Positions 11,720 to 24,200 of a stretch of DNA of 64,000 nt are shown here, piece by piece; within the stretch, counting starts at the first letter, position 1, and every line of letters starts with the position of its first letter. Made by a program: the position numbers and the translations under genes. Location: positions 25,854,001 through 25,918,000 of the forward strand of contig NC_079884.1 of the NCBI RefSeq assembly GCF_029227915.1. The letters are read 5' to 3'. This DNA comes from Hydractinia symbiolongicarpus. Lineage: Eukaryota > Cnidaria > Hydrozoa > Anthoathecata > Hydractiniidae. The notes under the pieces are model-generated. The model saw nothing but the letters and a program-made list of their open reading frames with translations, was not told where the DNA came from and ran no database searches.

Positions 11720-13090
11720 AAAACGTGTGGATGCGGATTTTTCAAACTTTTCCCACAACATGAAAGTTTTTTTTGCGAAAAGAGCTGCAAAATTTGGTCA
11801 GCACCCAGAACTTTGTTTCGCCTCAAGGGCAAGGCCAGCTGCCTCGTCCTCCACGTTTTTGACTTTTAGGCCGCCGGTTCACTCTTGCAGCATGCTATCT
11901 ATAATGTTGACTTCCAGCAGGCCAACGTCGTTCGCAGCGAGGCTCTGCAGCATGACGCTATTGTTCTGGATCCTATTTCTAGTGTGTGTCTGCCGCCCAT
12001 TCCCAAACGGTTTTTGGACAAAATTAAGTCGCTTGAGTACGTGAATCTTGATGCTCTTTTGCCTCCATCTCCACACTCTTCTGTTTTGTGTACTTCTCTT
12101 CCCATGGACAATCTGGGGGAGTTCGATCTGAATATCCAAAATGTGGACGGTGCCCCCAAGGTGTCCTTATCCCAAAAAATGCCAGGGAAGGGTAATGTTG
12201 AGGATTTTAATTCTTGAGTTTCTGCCTGGACAACCGATATGATGTGCATGGTTTGGTTTTACCTTCATCTTGTCCAACAAATGTTAGCCTACCAAACCTT
12301 CATTAACCAGTTTGCCTCCCAGTATGCTTTTGCGTCTGTTTACACCTACGACCAACTTCACCGGTTGCAGCTGGCAAATAATCATTCCCGTAGGTGGGAT
12401 GTTGTTAACGATGCACTGTTTAATATGCACCTTAGGGGGCCCCTTCAGTGTTGTCGCAGAAGGTTTCCCCTGTGGGACCTCCAAGATGTTTTTCTTGTAA
12501 TGGCCCCGGACATTTTGCTTCGCATTGCCCACATAGGTTTGGGTCGTAGTCATCGCCCCCACAGTTTGGGAATGCCCCTCCTAGAGCCTGGTCGCCCACA
12601 CATGGCAACCCATGCATTCACTTTAATCAAGGGCTTCCTTATCGATACCCCTGCACGCTTGTCCACAGATGTCAAAACTGTTCCAAAAAAAAACAAAGCA
12701 GTGTCCATCCCGGCCCTCTAAGTTTGGTTCCAGATAGGTTTTTTCCTATCACATCTTTGGTCACAACAACCATTAAAGTTCATGTTTTAAGTCACTTTTT
12801 AACCTCTCGCCCTAACAGAGCTCTAATAAATTTTATTATTTCTGGTTTTACATTTGGATTTAGGTTAGGATTTGACAACAGCACATTGGCCTCGGCCATC
12901 AGAAACAATAAATCTGCCTACCATCATGGTGAGAAAATTGAGACAGCAATTTTAAAGTTAAAACTTAATTGCTAAGTAAGGTGCCCAAGTTTACTAACTT
13001 GGTCTTCAGGCTTGACAACCCTGCTGTCCTAAGTCAAAATATCGACAGGCTGGTCCAGTCGTGACAACCTCCTGTGTAAGGCTGAGTGTT
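11720..13090 (+). mobile_element. Degenerate retroelement fragment, DIRS-like (gag-like region into start of RT)
   Basis: Two successive plus-strand frames (11885-12217 and 12239-12721), plus a third (12724-12975), read as one decayed protein with frameshifts. The first part is gag-like. Around 12430-12720 an alternative frame shows a Cys/His-rich stretch (HRCQNC...). The last part (FLTSRPNRALINFIISGFTF and onward, with an NNKSAYHHGEK motif) resembles the N-terminal segment of DIRS-type reverse transcriptases. Family assignment is from remembered pattern only. No tyrosine recombinase or termini were found, so the copy is truncated as well as frameshifted. Confidence 0.42.
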
Positions 13091-14889
13091 GGGGCCCTGT
13101 AACACATGTGTAAAGCTACAGCCAGATTCACAAGTTCTGGCGCTCAGGAGGGTTTTATTTATTTTATTTTTTATTTTAATATATTTTTGACATATACATT
13201 TTTTCTATTTGTGTTCGATCTGTAACCAGTCCATTTATGTTGTTAGCTCTGTCTTGTGTCATATGTTTGTGATAGAAGGATTGTTTTTCTCTTTACGATT
13301 TTTTTAAAAAATAGTTTTAGGTCCAAGTTGGACAGTACTCGTGCTTGTAAGAAGCAAGAAAGTGTATTCAGCACCTTCTTCTGGGAGCCGAATCCCAGTT
13401 TTGACAACCACCGTCCCTGTAGACAAGATACTTCAGTGCAGCCTGCTGTATTGTAAACCTTTTTCATTTTGGTGCGTGATTGAAAACGCTGCTCCATTGT
13501 TGGAGGAGCGTGCGGAGGTGTGGGGGCGCGATCGCACACCTCAAAACACCAGGATTGTTATATACATTTGGGAGACCTAGTTTTAGAGAATGTGAACAAA
13601 AAACATTTCACTTTGTTGGGTTGCTCCAGAATGTTTATTTTTGTCTCCCTAATAGTAAGAGGCTAAAACAATCAAACAAAATTCCAGCTCAGAGAACATC
13701 CTGCATTTACGCTGCAATCAATATTTTTCCGCAGACTTCGGACTGAATGGTTTCTATTAGTGATAATTTCACATGTAAAAAACTTAAAAAAAGGGGTCCC
13801 CCATGCAAGGTTCTCACTGCAAATCGGATTTTATATAACGTTCTCAAAATTTTCATATGTAAATATAGTGGAAGAAAGGCTTATCCCCAGTAAGGTTCTT
13901 ATGTCAAATTTTCTCCTTATAAAGTTGTCTTCACAATGATCAAATAGCATGGAAACAGGGCTATGAATGATCGGTTGCATTAAACATGTGGTAACCATCC
14001 TTTAGGAAATTCATTGTACACAACATTGCCCATCTTATTGTAAAGGTGGGTTCACAGTTATTCTTTGTAGTCTTTCGAATAAAAGAATACAAAAAATCTA
14101 TTTTCATTGCGAATAAAAGAATGCAGTGCACTAGCGCAAAAAATAGAACTGCACCTAACAAATATAAGACATCTATTTTTAGTTTGGTACCACCTGTTAG
14201 TTACTTTTTTCAAATCTATGATACGTTTATCATACAATTTTTTTCCTATTTAATTGTTAATTATATATATACATTTTTAGGTGTAATTTATTATGTATTC
14301 ATGAAATGTGTCTTAACAGGGTCTTTAATTATTAAGAAGACATCACTCACATTGCATAAAGAAATTGCTGCCATATTACATGCTTTGTGAGCACAATTCT
14401 ATCAGAGACATTAGTTTATAGGGATATGTGTTTTGTTTTTACACTGGTCGTTATTTAAAAGTAATGTTGTCAATCCATATGTTTTTATGAATTCCAAAAC
14501 TTTTGAGTTTTTTATAGTGATCACTAAGCTATATATTTGATAGATTAGGTTGACAAAATTGAGGTTCATAAAAACTGAAGGTGGAAGGAGAAAATGATGA
14601 AACATTACAATGACTGGATGTATGAAGAACAAGGTTTATAGTAAGCAGAGTGATGTGTGTGGTAGCTCATTTCAGTGTGTGAAAGACAAATATTTCAAGC
14701 TGTTGCGTCATTTGATCTGAACCCAAAATTTATTTAAAAATTATTAACAAGCAATGCAGCAATATATGAACGAAATAAAATAAAATTCAGGTTGAACATG
14801 TAGAAAATAAGAACATATCCAATTGAAGGAAAATTTCTTGGGTTTTGTAAAAATTTGTATATATATATAATGCATTTTGTTTATTTACA
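13091..14889. other. Intergenic / NAA38 upstream region
   Basis: AT-rich sequence with chance frames only. An AG acceptor-like site (tttatttacag) at 14881-14890 lies 45 bp upstream of the NAA38 start codon. It could be the 3' border of a 5'-UTR intron or a trans-splice acceptor; the sequence alone cannot tell which. Confidence 0.35.
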
Positions 14890-14935
14890 GGTAGTGTTAA
14901 GAAACTAACAGGGATATGTGACTATCATAATTGAA

Positions 14936-17735
14936 ATGGAACCTTCAATTTTACAGAATAATGAAGATGTAGGTAAACCACTGGTATGTTATTTTCAATT
15001 TTTAAAATTTCAGTGTAGCAAGGTCAGAAATTTTAGATAGTGTAGATGCATTGTTAGGAAATTTCCAAAAAAGATAAGGTCAGTTTTTATAAAGATTATT
15101 TTTTTTTAATATATTTTACCAATTTATCAGTCCTTTACCCTAAGAGAACTCAGTGAGGGAACAGAAATATATATATTAAAATTTATGAAAGAAATGCGTA
15201 AAATTTTGTACTCAGTAACGAGTAAAAGTTTAAAAGCTGCAAGTAAAGGATTTCATCTAAAAACATCTTATATTAAGAAGTGAGTTGTGATAAGCAGAGA
15301 ATGTGATGCATCTGTCTTGTTTTACCAAAAATATGGACCTTGAAATTTCTGAGCATTTTATTTCTGAAATTATAGATCAGATGTTGGACCTAAACGTTTA
15401 TTTATTTATTCATTCATTTATTCATTCATTTGGCAAATAATCTAGTTTAGCGTCAAAGATCTTTACTGTTTATAAGTTATAAAAACTTATTTTATTGTAC
15501 ATTAGGAACTACCTGTTAGTGGTAAGGCTACCACTGGTCGAATGTATCTGGAGTTACTTCTGAATAAATCTATGAAAGTCGAAATATCTGACGGAAGGAC
15601 ATTGATTGGTCAATTTCTTTGCACTGATGCTGATGAAAATATAATACTTGGATCCTGTCAAGAGTTTATTGGAAATCCAAGTAGGACTATAATTTATATT
15701 TATATTCTTTTAACTTGATACTAATAATAAATGAGTGAATTTGTAACTTAAAAAGGTTTGTTTGGAGTGATTATCCGAAAGCCTTTTTTTATGCACTTTA
15801 TCATTTGAAAACAAAATAATTATCAGATTCTTGGGAATTGTTGATTTTGCTAGATTAACCTTATATCAATTTTATATTCGTCATTTAATTCTTTGGATGA
15901 AAAAATACTATGTATTTATGATGTAACCTGCTGGCAACACATATTCCATTCCATCTTATTTCTTTGCCATGCAGCCGGTTACATCTCAACAAAAAACCAG
16001 GAATCAGCGTGGTAGGTTAAAGTGACGTGCTGCGGAGAATCTCTGAAAAAGCCATAGATCATACGTTCGGTGCGGAAGACGATATTAATTCAACAAAACT
16101 TTTTTAATTGCGTCTATGTTGAGCTTTTTAGTTATTTAGTATTAAGATGTTGAAGGAACTGCTAGCTAATTCCTGATAGTAGCACAGACGAATGAATGAT
16201 TTAGCAGTCACGGGAGACTTATAATCTTATTATGCGGATACACTTTATTGCTAAAAACAATACGCTACACTGTTAATACGTTTGTTTTATTGCAACTCCG
16301 ACTTGCAATAAACCCTAATTGTTCACTGGATTTAAAATCTCAAAATGAATAAAGCAAACCGATAATGAAAATTGCGCTTTGGTGACTCATTTAATTAGTC
16401 AAAATTATTTGTAAAAATGTTGAACAAAAACACAAAAGCTTATTAACTACCTTATTACACAAAAATAAGTAGACAACTTAATAAAGTGAGATTACGTATG
16501 ATCATGAAATTAACGCGAACTTATAAATTTTGGTATTTAAGTGCGTGGTAAATAACGCGAGTTTAAAAAAGCAAATATTTAAACGACATTATATAACGCG
16601 AATTTTCAACCATTAAAAAATTCATTTTCTCAAAATTAGATGAATTTAAAGCAAAGAAAAAACAACAGCAATTGGGTATAACATAAAACATTAAAGGGGT
16701 TTAAACGAATCAAATTTTGGTTTCGTTATCGAGCCTCCTTTAAAGTGTCTCTGATACCGCTGCCTTCCATCACGCCTTGATGATGCTTCTTCCCTTTTCT
16801 GATTTGAAATGTTCATAGATCACCTTCATGACTTTTAAGTGGCGCGGCTTTAAAGTTGACAACCGAAGGCCAACTTGAATGGTAGTGACATCCCAATCTT
16901 GGTCGCTTGATATATTTGTCGGGATCTTGCGTCGAGTCACGACAATAATTACTCACAAATGGTTCTATGTACACTCTTTTTCTTATATATACAACTAAAT
17001 AAAGCTCACTTTTTACAACGCACGTAAAATCACTTCTTCCTGTTAGAAGGCGGCCTCGATCTGTTAACGTCACCATTAGCTCGTGACAACTGCACAGCAG
17101 CCGAGCTCCCACAGCAGATCACGTGATCAACGAGTAACTCGCTACATATTTATAATATTGCTTGTAAGGACTGTTGATTTGTTAGAAATAAGAAAAGTCC
17201 ATCTCTCCGTTTTATGTTTTGTTGACCGCTTTTTAGATTAAAAAGAAGATCTCGAAATCATATAATTATATTTTTGAAAGGCATTTTGCAAAAGGTACAT
17301 ATAAAAAATAAGATGCGTTGAAATATGCAGATGTTTTTTTTAACGTGAAGCATTATTTAACGAAGGTGAAATCTATGTAGGTATGAAATTAACATGGTTT
17401 TAATAAACGTGAAATTTTCAAATTCGCGGTAATTAGTTGACTAGTTATTTTCGTGTAATAAGGTAGTCAGATTTCAGAATTTTTTTTATTTCCTGTTTAC
17501 AACTTTGGCTACCTTCTATTTTCGCACTGTTGCATTTTTATTAATTTGTCATTTTGTTTATCATTTGGATTACTTTCTTTCAGGTGACGAAAATGCTGAA
17601 GAACCAAGACTGCTTGGACTAGCCATGATTCCGGGCCGTCATGTCAAGACCATGCACGTTGACATGGACAAAAAGACGCAAGAAGATATAGATTTTGTGA
17701 CAAAAAAAGAGGAGAGGAGTGGAGAGTCACAATAG
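14936..17735 (+). CDS. NAA38: NAA38 (LSMD1), NatC N-terminal acetyltransferase auxiliary subunit
   Basis: Sm-like auxiliary subunit of NatC, the complex (NAA30-NAA35-NAA38) that acetylates protein N-termini in the cytoplasm. The exons are 14936-14983, 15506-15680 and 17584-17735; the junctions are GT/AG, the phases (0 and 1) fit, and the product is 124 aa. The Sm fold is clear: [20 protein letters not shown] (Sm1), then [11 protein letters not shown] and QEF, and in the last exon [14 protein letters not shown] (Sm2). These match the known NAA38 pattern. The C-terminus is rich in Lys and Glu. AATAAA lies at about 17866, 130 bp past the stop. Intron 2 (1.9 kb) contains a TIR element at 16447-17466. 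The first exon encodes only 16 residues, so an alternative upstream start cannot be excluded. Confidence 0.88.
16447..17466. mobile_element. Non-autonomous TIR DNA element in NAA38 intron 2
   Basis: The ends are inverted repeats beginning CTACCTTATTACAC.AAAATAA (left at 16447, complement ending at 17466). Imperfect similarity continues inward (for example GAAATTAACGCGAA on the left against the 'ttcgcggtaatta' side on the right). The inside holds no transposase. A 99-codon minus-strand frame at 16813-17112 is not recognisable. No convincing target duplication was seen, so the exact edges may be off by a few bases. Confidence 0.6.
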
Positions 17736-18149
17736 CAGTTTTTATATATTGAAGAAGAACACCTAGAAATACTTGTATTCCAGGAACTCAGTAAATATAC
17801 AGGAAGATTTATACATAAAGATTTTAAGGAGAACATGATGAAAACAAATTGAGAGGAGTTGCAACAATAAAGACTTTTTTATGCTGTTTATTAGCTTGTT
17901 TTAAAATAAATTTGGGGTTTGTCACATTTTTTTATCACATAACTTCGTTGGCTTTAAGTGACGAAATTTTTGAGATGACGAAATGTGCGCCGACAAAAAA
18001 TTGATTTCGACGAATATTTTGAGCAAACGAATAATTTGGGCTAATTTAAATTTTTTTGCAAACTCTATTATATCGTGTTGCCACAAAAAATGTGCATCTA
18101 AGCCTATTTTAAGAAAACAAAAAGTAAAATCCGTCTCTGGGAATGGGTA
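17736..18149. other. NAA38 3' UTR and intergenic
   Basis: Contains candidate polyadenylation signals AATAAA at about 17866 and 17907. Nothing else recognised. Confidence 0.5.
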
Positions 18150-18151
18150 TA

Positions 18152-18777
18152 CAGTGAAACCTCCTTATAGCGGACATCCTTTATAGCGGACACCTCTCTA
18201 CAACGGACACTTTTCTTGGGAACGGATGAAACGACGGTCAAACTCTCATAACAAACCCTCCATGTAGCGGACACTCTATAGCGGCCACCTCTATATAACG
18301 GACATCATTTCAAGGTCCCGATTGACATTTCCCCCTGGAACTGACTTCTCTACAGCGGACAGGTTTAAGAATGGGTCATACAAAACAAAATTTTTGTCAA
18401 GAATTTGTTTATATTTGCTTAAGACAATGTTTTATATATTTAATAATTCTTCAATCTTTTGTATGTTTTCTTTCAGCCGGTTTATGGCTTTTTCAGGGCT
18501 ATAAAAACGAAAATTTGCAGGGATTTTCAGGTCGTATCTACCTCTGCGGTTAACGCGTTTCCTAGTCACTATAATTTCCATAGAGCAATAAGGGAGGGAT
18601 AGAAACATAAACACGACTTTAGATATATTTTTAGGTACATGACCAACCACCACTTCTTTAGTACAATGAGAATTTGAGCTAATTTTGGGAAAAACCTCTA
18701 TATAGCGGACATACACCTCTCTATAGCGGACACTTTTTTGAGGTCCCGATCGTGTCCGCTATAGAGAGGTTTCACTG
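18152..18777. mobile_element. TA-flanked TIR element (Tc1/mariner- or pogo-like ends) carrying a HIRAN-like remnant
   Basis: The left end is CAGTGAAACCTCCTTATAGC and the right end is the complement of CAGTGAAACCTCTCTATAGC. Each end is bordered by the dinucleotide TA (18150-18151 and 18778-18779), as expected of Tc1/mariner-pogo insertions. Both ends carry arrays of 'tatagcggacac' motifs (at least eight), which look like subterminal transposase-binding repeats. There is no transposase. The only coding-like content is a minus-strand frame with a HIRAN-like pattern (see 18432-18716). Confidence 0.8.
18432..18716 (-). pseudogene. HIRAN-like domain fragment inside a TIR element
   Basis: A 94-codon minus-strand frame contains VVVGHVPKNISK, then FLSLPYCSMEIIVT.KRVNRRG, then Y.LKIPANFRFY and a helical Lys/Glu-rich tail. 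V-G-H-V-P-K followed by a beta-rich segment is the core of HIRAN-like domains, which in HLTF bind free 3' ssDNA ends. The N-terminal half of the domain, before VGHVP, is missing and the frame runs out into the subterminal repeats. This is therefore a fragment. The assignment is from remembered pattern. Function inside the element is unknown. Confidence 0.5.
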
Positions 18778-18926
18778 TATATATTTTATTAAACGTGTAG
18801 TAAATGTAAAAGAGAAAACAAAACAAGTTTCGATGAAATTATTTCTTTCTTTATTATTTCTTCACGGCATGTCGGGCGTGCAACGTTCCACGGCTATTTT
18901 CAAGTGCAGAGATAAAAAAAGCTTTA

Positions 18927-19736
18927 CCGTAATTATTCTAATTTAGTGCGGCCTCTATTTAGTGCGGGTGGCCTTTTTTTGAAAATTTAACAATTTATAT
19001 ACCTCTTATTATTAGTGCGGATAAAATGTTGGTAATTTTCAATTTTCCTCTTATTTAGTACGGGAAGGGTAAAAAATTCCTCTAATTATAGTGCAAGTTG
19101 ACATTTTCTTGTGAAAGAAATTCCTGTCATTGTTGAAAAGGAATTTATAGTTTACTGTTGTGTATCAGAGGCTACAATATCTACCAAGTTCAATGGACCG
19201 CTGAAGTTGGAACAAAGTTAAACGCTGCCCCGGGCAATAGACCTACAGCGCTTGTCAAAGACAAATTCGCCATTTCCGTTAAAAAATGGTTGGACATGTT
19301 CCTAAGTTCCCGTCAAAGCTGACATAGTTTTTTTTAAACATGGTGGTAAGGTTGTAATCGAAGCAAACGGTCCGAGAAAATACTCGGTGGACCTTAAACA
19401 AGGTGGCTTGGAGCTACCAGCCGGGTTTTATTTCAAAACATCAAACGAGACTTTATTTAATCAAATGATGAAAAAGACATTGGTGGAAATTGAAAAGTTT
19501 GAGAAGGAGAGAAAGCAGAAAGAAGAGGAGAAGAAAAATAAAAAGAAACCTAAAAAATAAAAGCAAATAATTAAAAAAAAAAAATTAAAAATTTATCAAG
19601 TGCGGTAATGATAAAATTTTCCTCTTATTATAAGCGCGCTCTTAAATTGATGGTTTGATGGTAATTTATCTCCTCTAATTATGAATGCATCCAAAATAAT
19701 TATTTTTTTAGCCGCACTAAATTAGAATAATTACGG
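18927..19736. mobile_element. Second TA-flanked TIR element carrying a HIRAN-like remnant
   Basis: The ends share about 26 bp of perfect inverted repeat starting CCGTAATTATTCTAATTTAG and continuing into TGCGGC. They are flanked by TA on both sides (18925-18926 and 19737-19738). Internal 'ttagtgcgg' and 'tattagtgcgg' motifs repeat near both ends. The TIR sequence is unrelated to that of the neighbouring element at 18152-18777, so this is a separate family. It encodes no transposase and holds a HIRAN-like pseudogene on the plus strand. Confidence 0.8.
19150..19560 (+). pseudogene. HIRAN-like domain pseudogene inside the second TIR element
   Basis: From 19167 one frame reads RGYNIYQVQWTAEVGTKL, then GNRPTALVKDKFAISVKK. 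A frameshift near 19280 then moves the recognisable reading to MVGHVPKFPSKLT. A second shift restores KHGGKVVIEANGPRKYS, DLKQGGLELPAGFYF and a Lys/Glu-rich tail ending at TAA 19558-19560. The order RGY..Y..W, NR, VGHVP, KHGG, R.YS.DL.QGGLE is that of a HIRAN-like protein family I associate with cnidarian genomes. This copy is more complete than the one at 18432-18716 but carries at least two frameshifts. Confidence 0.55.
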
Positions 19737-19739
19737 TAA

Positions 19740-21299
19740 ATATATATTTGTCAAAATATCCACGGAAATTATCATATTTGCTATTTGGTGTGCACGTAGC
19801 ACGACGTTTTTCTTGCTCACACAAATGAAATACGTGTGTTAATATCATAGACTAGTTATGTAATCCGAGGTAGAACGCCCGCTTGAACGCTTAGGTACAG
19901 GTAAGCCGTAGCACGCGTCCGGGTGGAGCTCTCTAGTACCGGTATGCAGTCTGTCGCAAATTTATCGGACCGCTAACAGTAATATGTTCTCAAAAACCTT
20001 TGAACCTAAACACCATACTATTCAAAAAAGCCATAGTCACCATAGCTCTGATCCTTTTTTAGCATGTCAAGGGCGTGAAAGCTTGCTGATTGGTCAGGAT
20101 TCATATTTGCATTTATTATTTCGTGCATATAAAAAAAACATGTGATCATAGCGCAGACAGAATGGAGATATTGTCAGAATATATATTTTTCCGTAAGAAT
20201 ACAAACATATTGGTGCAATATTTGTATTAAGGATAAGTTTGTCCCCATGTGTTAACCATCTCTTATTTATTTTTATTTTAAAGGCAGGCCTGGGTTTAAA
20301 AGTCGTGCATCGATTTTAATTCGAGGGCTACGTTATTCGTTAAGATAAAAAAAACCATGGGATATTTGGAGGTGAAAAGAAAATGGCTCTTTTCTCTTAA
20401 TGTCTTGAAAAGGAGAAAAAACGCGGAATCTTAGTGCTGAATTGGAACACGATATATACGGTAAAAGCGTATCAAGTTTTGATTATGTTGGTATATTCTT
20501 TGTCGCATACTTACCATAGCTCATAAGAGCAATTTTTTGTTCAAAAACTCTCTTCCTTCCAGAATTTGAACTCTGTAGAGAAATGTGATAATACTTTTTG
20601 GAATTGATTTTGATTCGCGGATTTGTGGCTCATTTATAGCTCTCGCTTGTGCTTTGTCGCAAGGAGGTAGTTGTCCTCATCCCATCTACTATGTGCTAGG
20701 AAGATGGCACTGGATCGTTAGCGCAGTCTGCAACCGAGAGATTGTGGGTTAAGTCTTTGCAACACTTGGGAAGCTAATGTGCAGCTTTACTTAATGGTAT
20801 GTTTTTGATGTCCTAATAGCTTAGAGTTTTTGTTGGTTAAAAAAGGTTTTTTTCTTTTTTTCTTCTCCAGATTTTTTCTGCAAATTTTCTTTTGGTAGTT
20901 GATAAAATAATGGCCAGTCTCTGTGATATGAACAAGTTTATTTAAAGGTTAACTTATCCCAATAAATAGACCTAAAATAAATTAAAATTGCAAAAAAATA
21001 ATAGATTCGTAAAAATATTATTTGCAAAAAACCTTAAAATGGTTTATTCGCGAAAAAAAATCTTCGCCAAATGAATATTTTTGAAACTCGCGAAAATAAG
21101 TATTCGCAAAATTTAATCCACATTATTCTTTAATCAATATTTATTTATTAGTACTAACTACAAAATCTTCGTTTTAACATGCAAAACCTAGAAGGATAAA
21201 AAAGAGATATTAGAGAAAACTCATTCGTTTCCATTTCCAAAAGTGTTGTTAAGTTTTTTTTTTTTATATTGGCTGTGAATCTTAAACATTTATAATTGT
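19740..21299. other. Intergenic with a SINE-like patch
   Basis: No gene recognised. 19860-19990 is locally GC-rich. 20960-21115 contains repeated 'ttcgc..aaa' motifs typical of decayed DNA-transposon ends. See the separate SINE-like entry at 20700-20800. Confidence 0.4.
20700..20800 (+). mobile_element. tRNA-like SINE head (weak)
   Basis: A box A-like 'tcgttagcgcagtctgcaac' (20714-20733) is followed after about 10 bp by a box B-like 'gtgggttaagtc' (20744-20755). The order and distance fit a tRNA-derived promoter, but the cloverleaf is not intact and the 3' end cannot be set. Confidence 0.35.
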
Positions 21300-24200
21300 T
21301 TATAGTTCGTCTTTGTGAGCGTTCTCGATAGCATCATTTGGAAGCGATTCCTTCAGATCAGTAAAATATTTGTAGCCTTTTGATAACTCGTTATAAGACA
21401 AAACGCCATCCGCATTTTTGTCCAAAAGTTTAAATATCGCCATCAACTCATAACTGAGATGCGATGATGAGGTGCTTTCAAGAGCATGATCACGAAGTTC
21501 ATCCTTGCTGAGGATACCATCTTTGTTTTTATCATGCGTTTTAAAATGCTCTTCAGGATCGTCAATGTTTGGATCACGTCTTGCATGCTTGATAAATTCA
21601 GCTTTTGAGACTTCTCCATCATTGTCTTCGTCGAAATCTAAATTTTCAAGCATACGAATTATAATGTGCAACAGAATCATAGCGGAAGAACATGTTGTAA
21701 ACTTGACAGCCTTATCACAGGGAGGTAGCTTTATTACAGGGAGGGAGACTTAAATTTTGGCATAGAGGTAAATTAACTTCGGTCAACGGTTGAAAAAATA
21801 AAGAGCTTTTTCGGGGGAAAACAGAAATTTAGTTCAAGCAAGAATAATCATTTTACGTGCCAGAGCTAAAGTAAATCCGGGGACGGTTGAAGGTATTTAA
21901 GTTCGTCAAACGAAAGAATATATATTTGCTTCAGGCATATTTATTTCCACGAAATTCACTTTTAAAACAATGGGGGCATTTAATTTTGCGAGTAGGTGAA
22001 GAAAAGAATGTTATATATCGAAGAAATTCACGGAAATTGTTTCTCACCAAGTACGTAATGATCAACAGCGACTTCACTCATATCTGCAAAGTTGTCTGGC
22101 AAAACAAGTCTTGGAAACTCATCTGGAGTAATAAAACCATCTTTGTTTTTATCAATGTGATCAAATCGAACTTTTTCGCGTTTCAATTCTTTTCCCATTT
22201 GAAAATAACCATCCTTTCCACTGGTTTGACTAAAAAGAAATTATTTGATATTCAATTGGCATTTCTAGGAGGATAGAACCTTACCCCGCATTAGATTAAG
22301 TTGGGAAGTACTTTCAGAAAACAATGAAAACAAACAAAGTCTAATGAACTAAGGCGAATCTATCTATACAGTATCTATTTAGGAACTATGTAATAATGTC
22401 AAGAAAATTTAAATCAATTTTCTTGTCAGAACACTCATAACCATTATTGAATTTCCGCGCCCGAAGGCGTAGGAAATTCTTTAAAACCGTCGTTTTTTCT
22501 TTCGGAGCATTTTTTGAGAAAAAATCGACCCTGGGATTTCACGTTGGTCCGTCACGGATGTAAACTTCGTACCCAAGCTCCTTAACTACTGTTGACGCTT
22601 CAGGCCAAAATTGGTATTTGTTTTCGACAAAATTTGACACAGTTAACAAAAAAAGTATGCTGAACATAATGGTGACATAATAATTTTGATTTTTGCCACC
22701 TTAAATGTCATTTTAGGCCAAAATTGGTCCAAAAATTAAAACTACTTCATTTTCAACAAAAATTGGCAAAGTTAACAAAAAAAGTATGCTGAACATAATG
22801 GTGACATCAAAATTTTGATTTTTGTCACCTAAATGCTATTTTAGGCCAAAATTGGTCCAAAAATTAAAACCACTTCATTTTCGGCTAAATCTGGCACAGT
22901 TAACAAATAAAGTATGCTGAAAATGATGATGGTACAAAAGTTTGGTTTTTGTCACCTAAATGTCATTTCAGGCCAAAATTTATCCAAAAATTAAAACTGC
23001 TTTATTTTCGACAAAAATTGACACAGTTAATAAAAAAAGTATGCTGAAAATGATGGTCACATCAAAATTTTGATTTTTGTCAACTAATGCCGTTTAAGAC
23101 CATAAACGTTTCAATCGCAAGACTTTCAACCATGAATAATAGGCTGTATTTTTTGTTAGCAATTTCTTTTAAAATGTGAGTTTATTATGACACGTTTCGT
23201 TTTGTTTGCGTTTGTTCTAAGATATAATGTCACTGATGGGCTTTATCTTCAGAGGTTCATGCCCCAAACCCCTTCAAATGTTTAGCACAATAACACAACG
23301 AATTAGCAGGTTTTCATCAAATATTTTGGTAGCGCGCGGAAATTCTTAGAGCCCCCAGGGCTTCTTGTTACTTATTGAGTTGCGGGAGTTAATTCTGGCA
23401 AATTCTCTCAAAGTACATCAAAGAACAAATTTAAGTTGACCCAAATTATTCGTCGTACCAAATAATTTTTATGGGTCGTAATTTTAATCTTGGTTGTTTT
23501 CTAAAATTTTGTCACTTCGGATCGACAAAATTTGGACCAATAAGACGCAATTTCTGCTATAAGTTCCTTATTCTTCATTCGTTTGAGCCAATACAGCGCA
23601 GAAAAATTACATGTGAAACAGTCTTAAGTGGCGCTGAGTCGAAAATAATACATTCGAAATTACGCAACAGCTTCATTGCGCGAAAACTATTACAAATAAG
23701 GTATTTTTAGAAGTAAATTCAGATATAATTTGCAATCTTACGCCAGTTGTTTACGATGGTCATCCTCCATTTCTTTCCACGATAATTTTCCATCATTATC
23801 TGTATCCATGTTCAAAATCTCCAACCTGGAGAAATCAAGACTTTTAGCTTCATCTTCAACATTCTTTAAAACCCAAGCTTTAACTTCGTCAAAGGTGATT
23901 TCTGCATCGTTGTTTGCATCAATGGCTGGAAGCACTTTATTGAACTCTGTTCTGCGTTTGCTATCACTCATTTTTTCGAAGCGTTGGAAAAAGGAACCTA
24001 AAAGTAAGTTGGGTTTTTTTGTTTAAGGCATTCGATAATGTCATATCCTATCAACGAGCTCGAGCACAAAAACAGGCAGCCGACAAGCCATCCAAGACTT
24101 CCAGAATTTAAACAGAGAAGTGCACAGGAGGGCGGGCAGGGGTAATGCTAGCTGCAAATGGTACTATCTACTTTCTTATCGAGGGTGAAAGGGAAAGTAT

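Noticed and set aside
16813-17112. 99-codon minus-strand frame
   Set aside because: Lies wholly inside the TIR element in the NAA38 intron, with no recognisable domain; treated as chance.
23730-24026. 98-codon plus-strand frame
   Set aside because: Antisense shadow of CREC exon 2.
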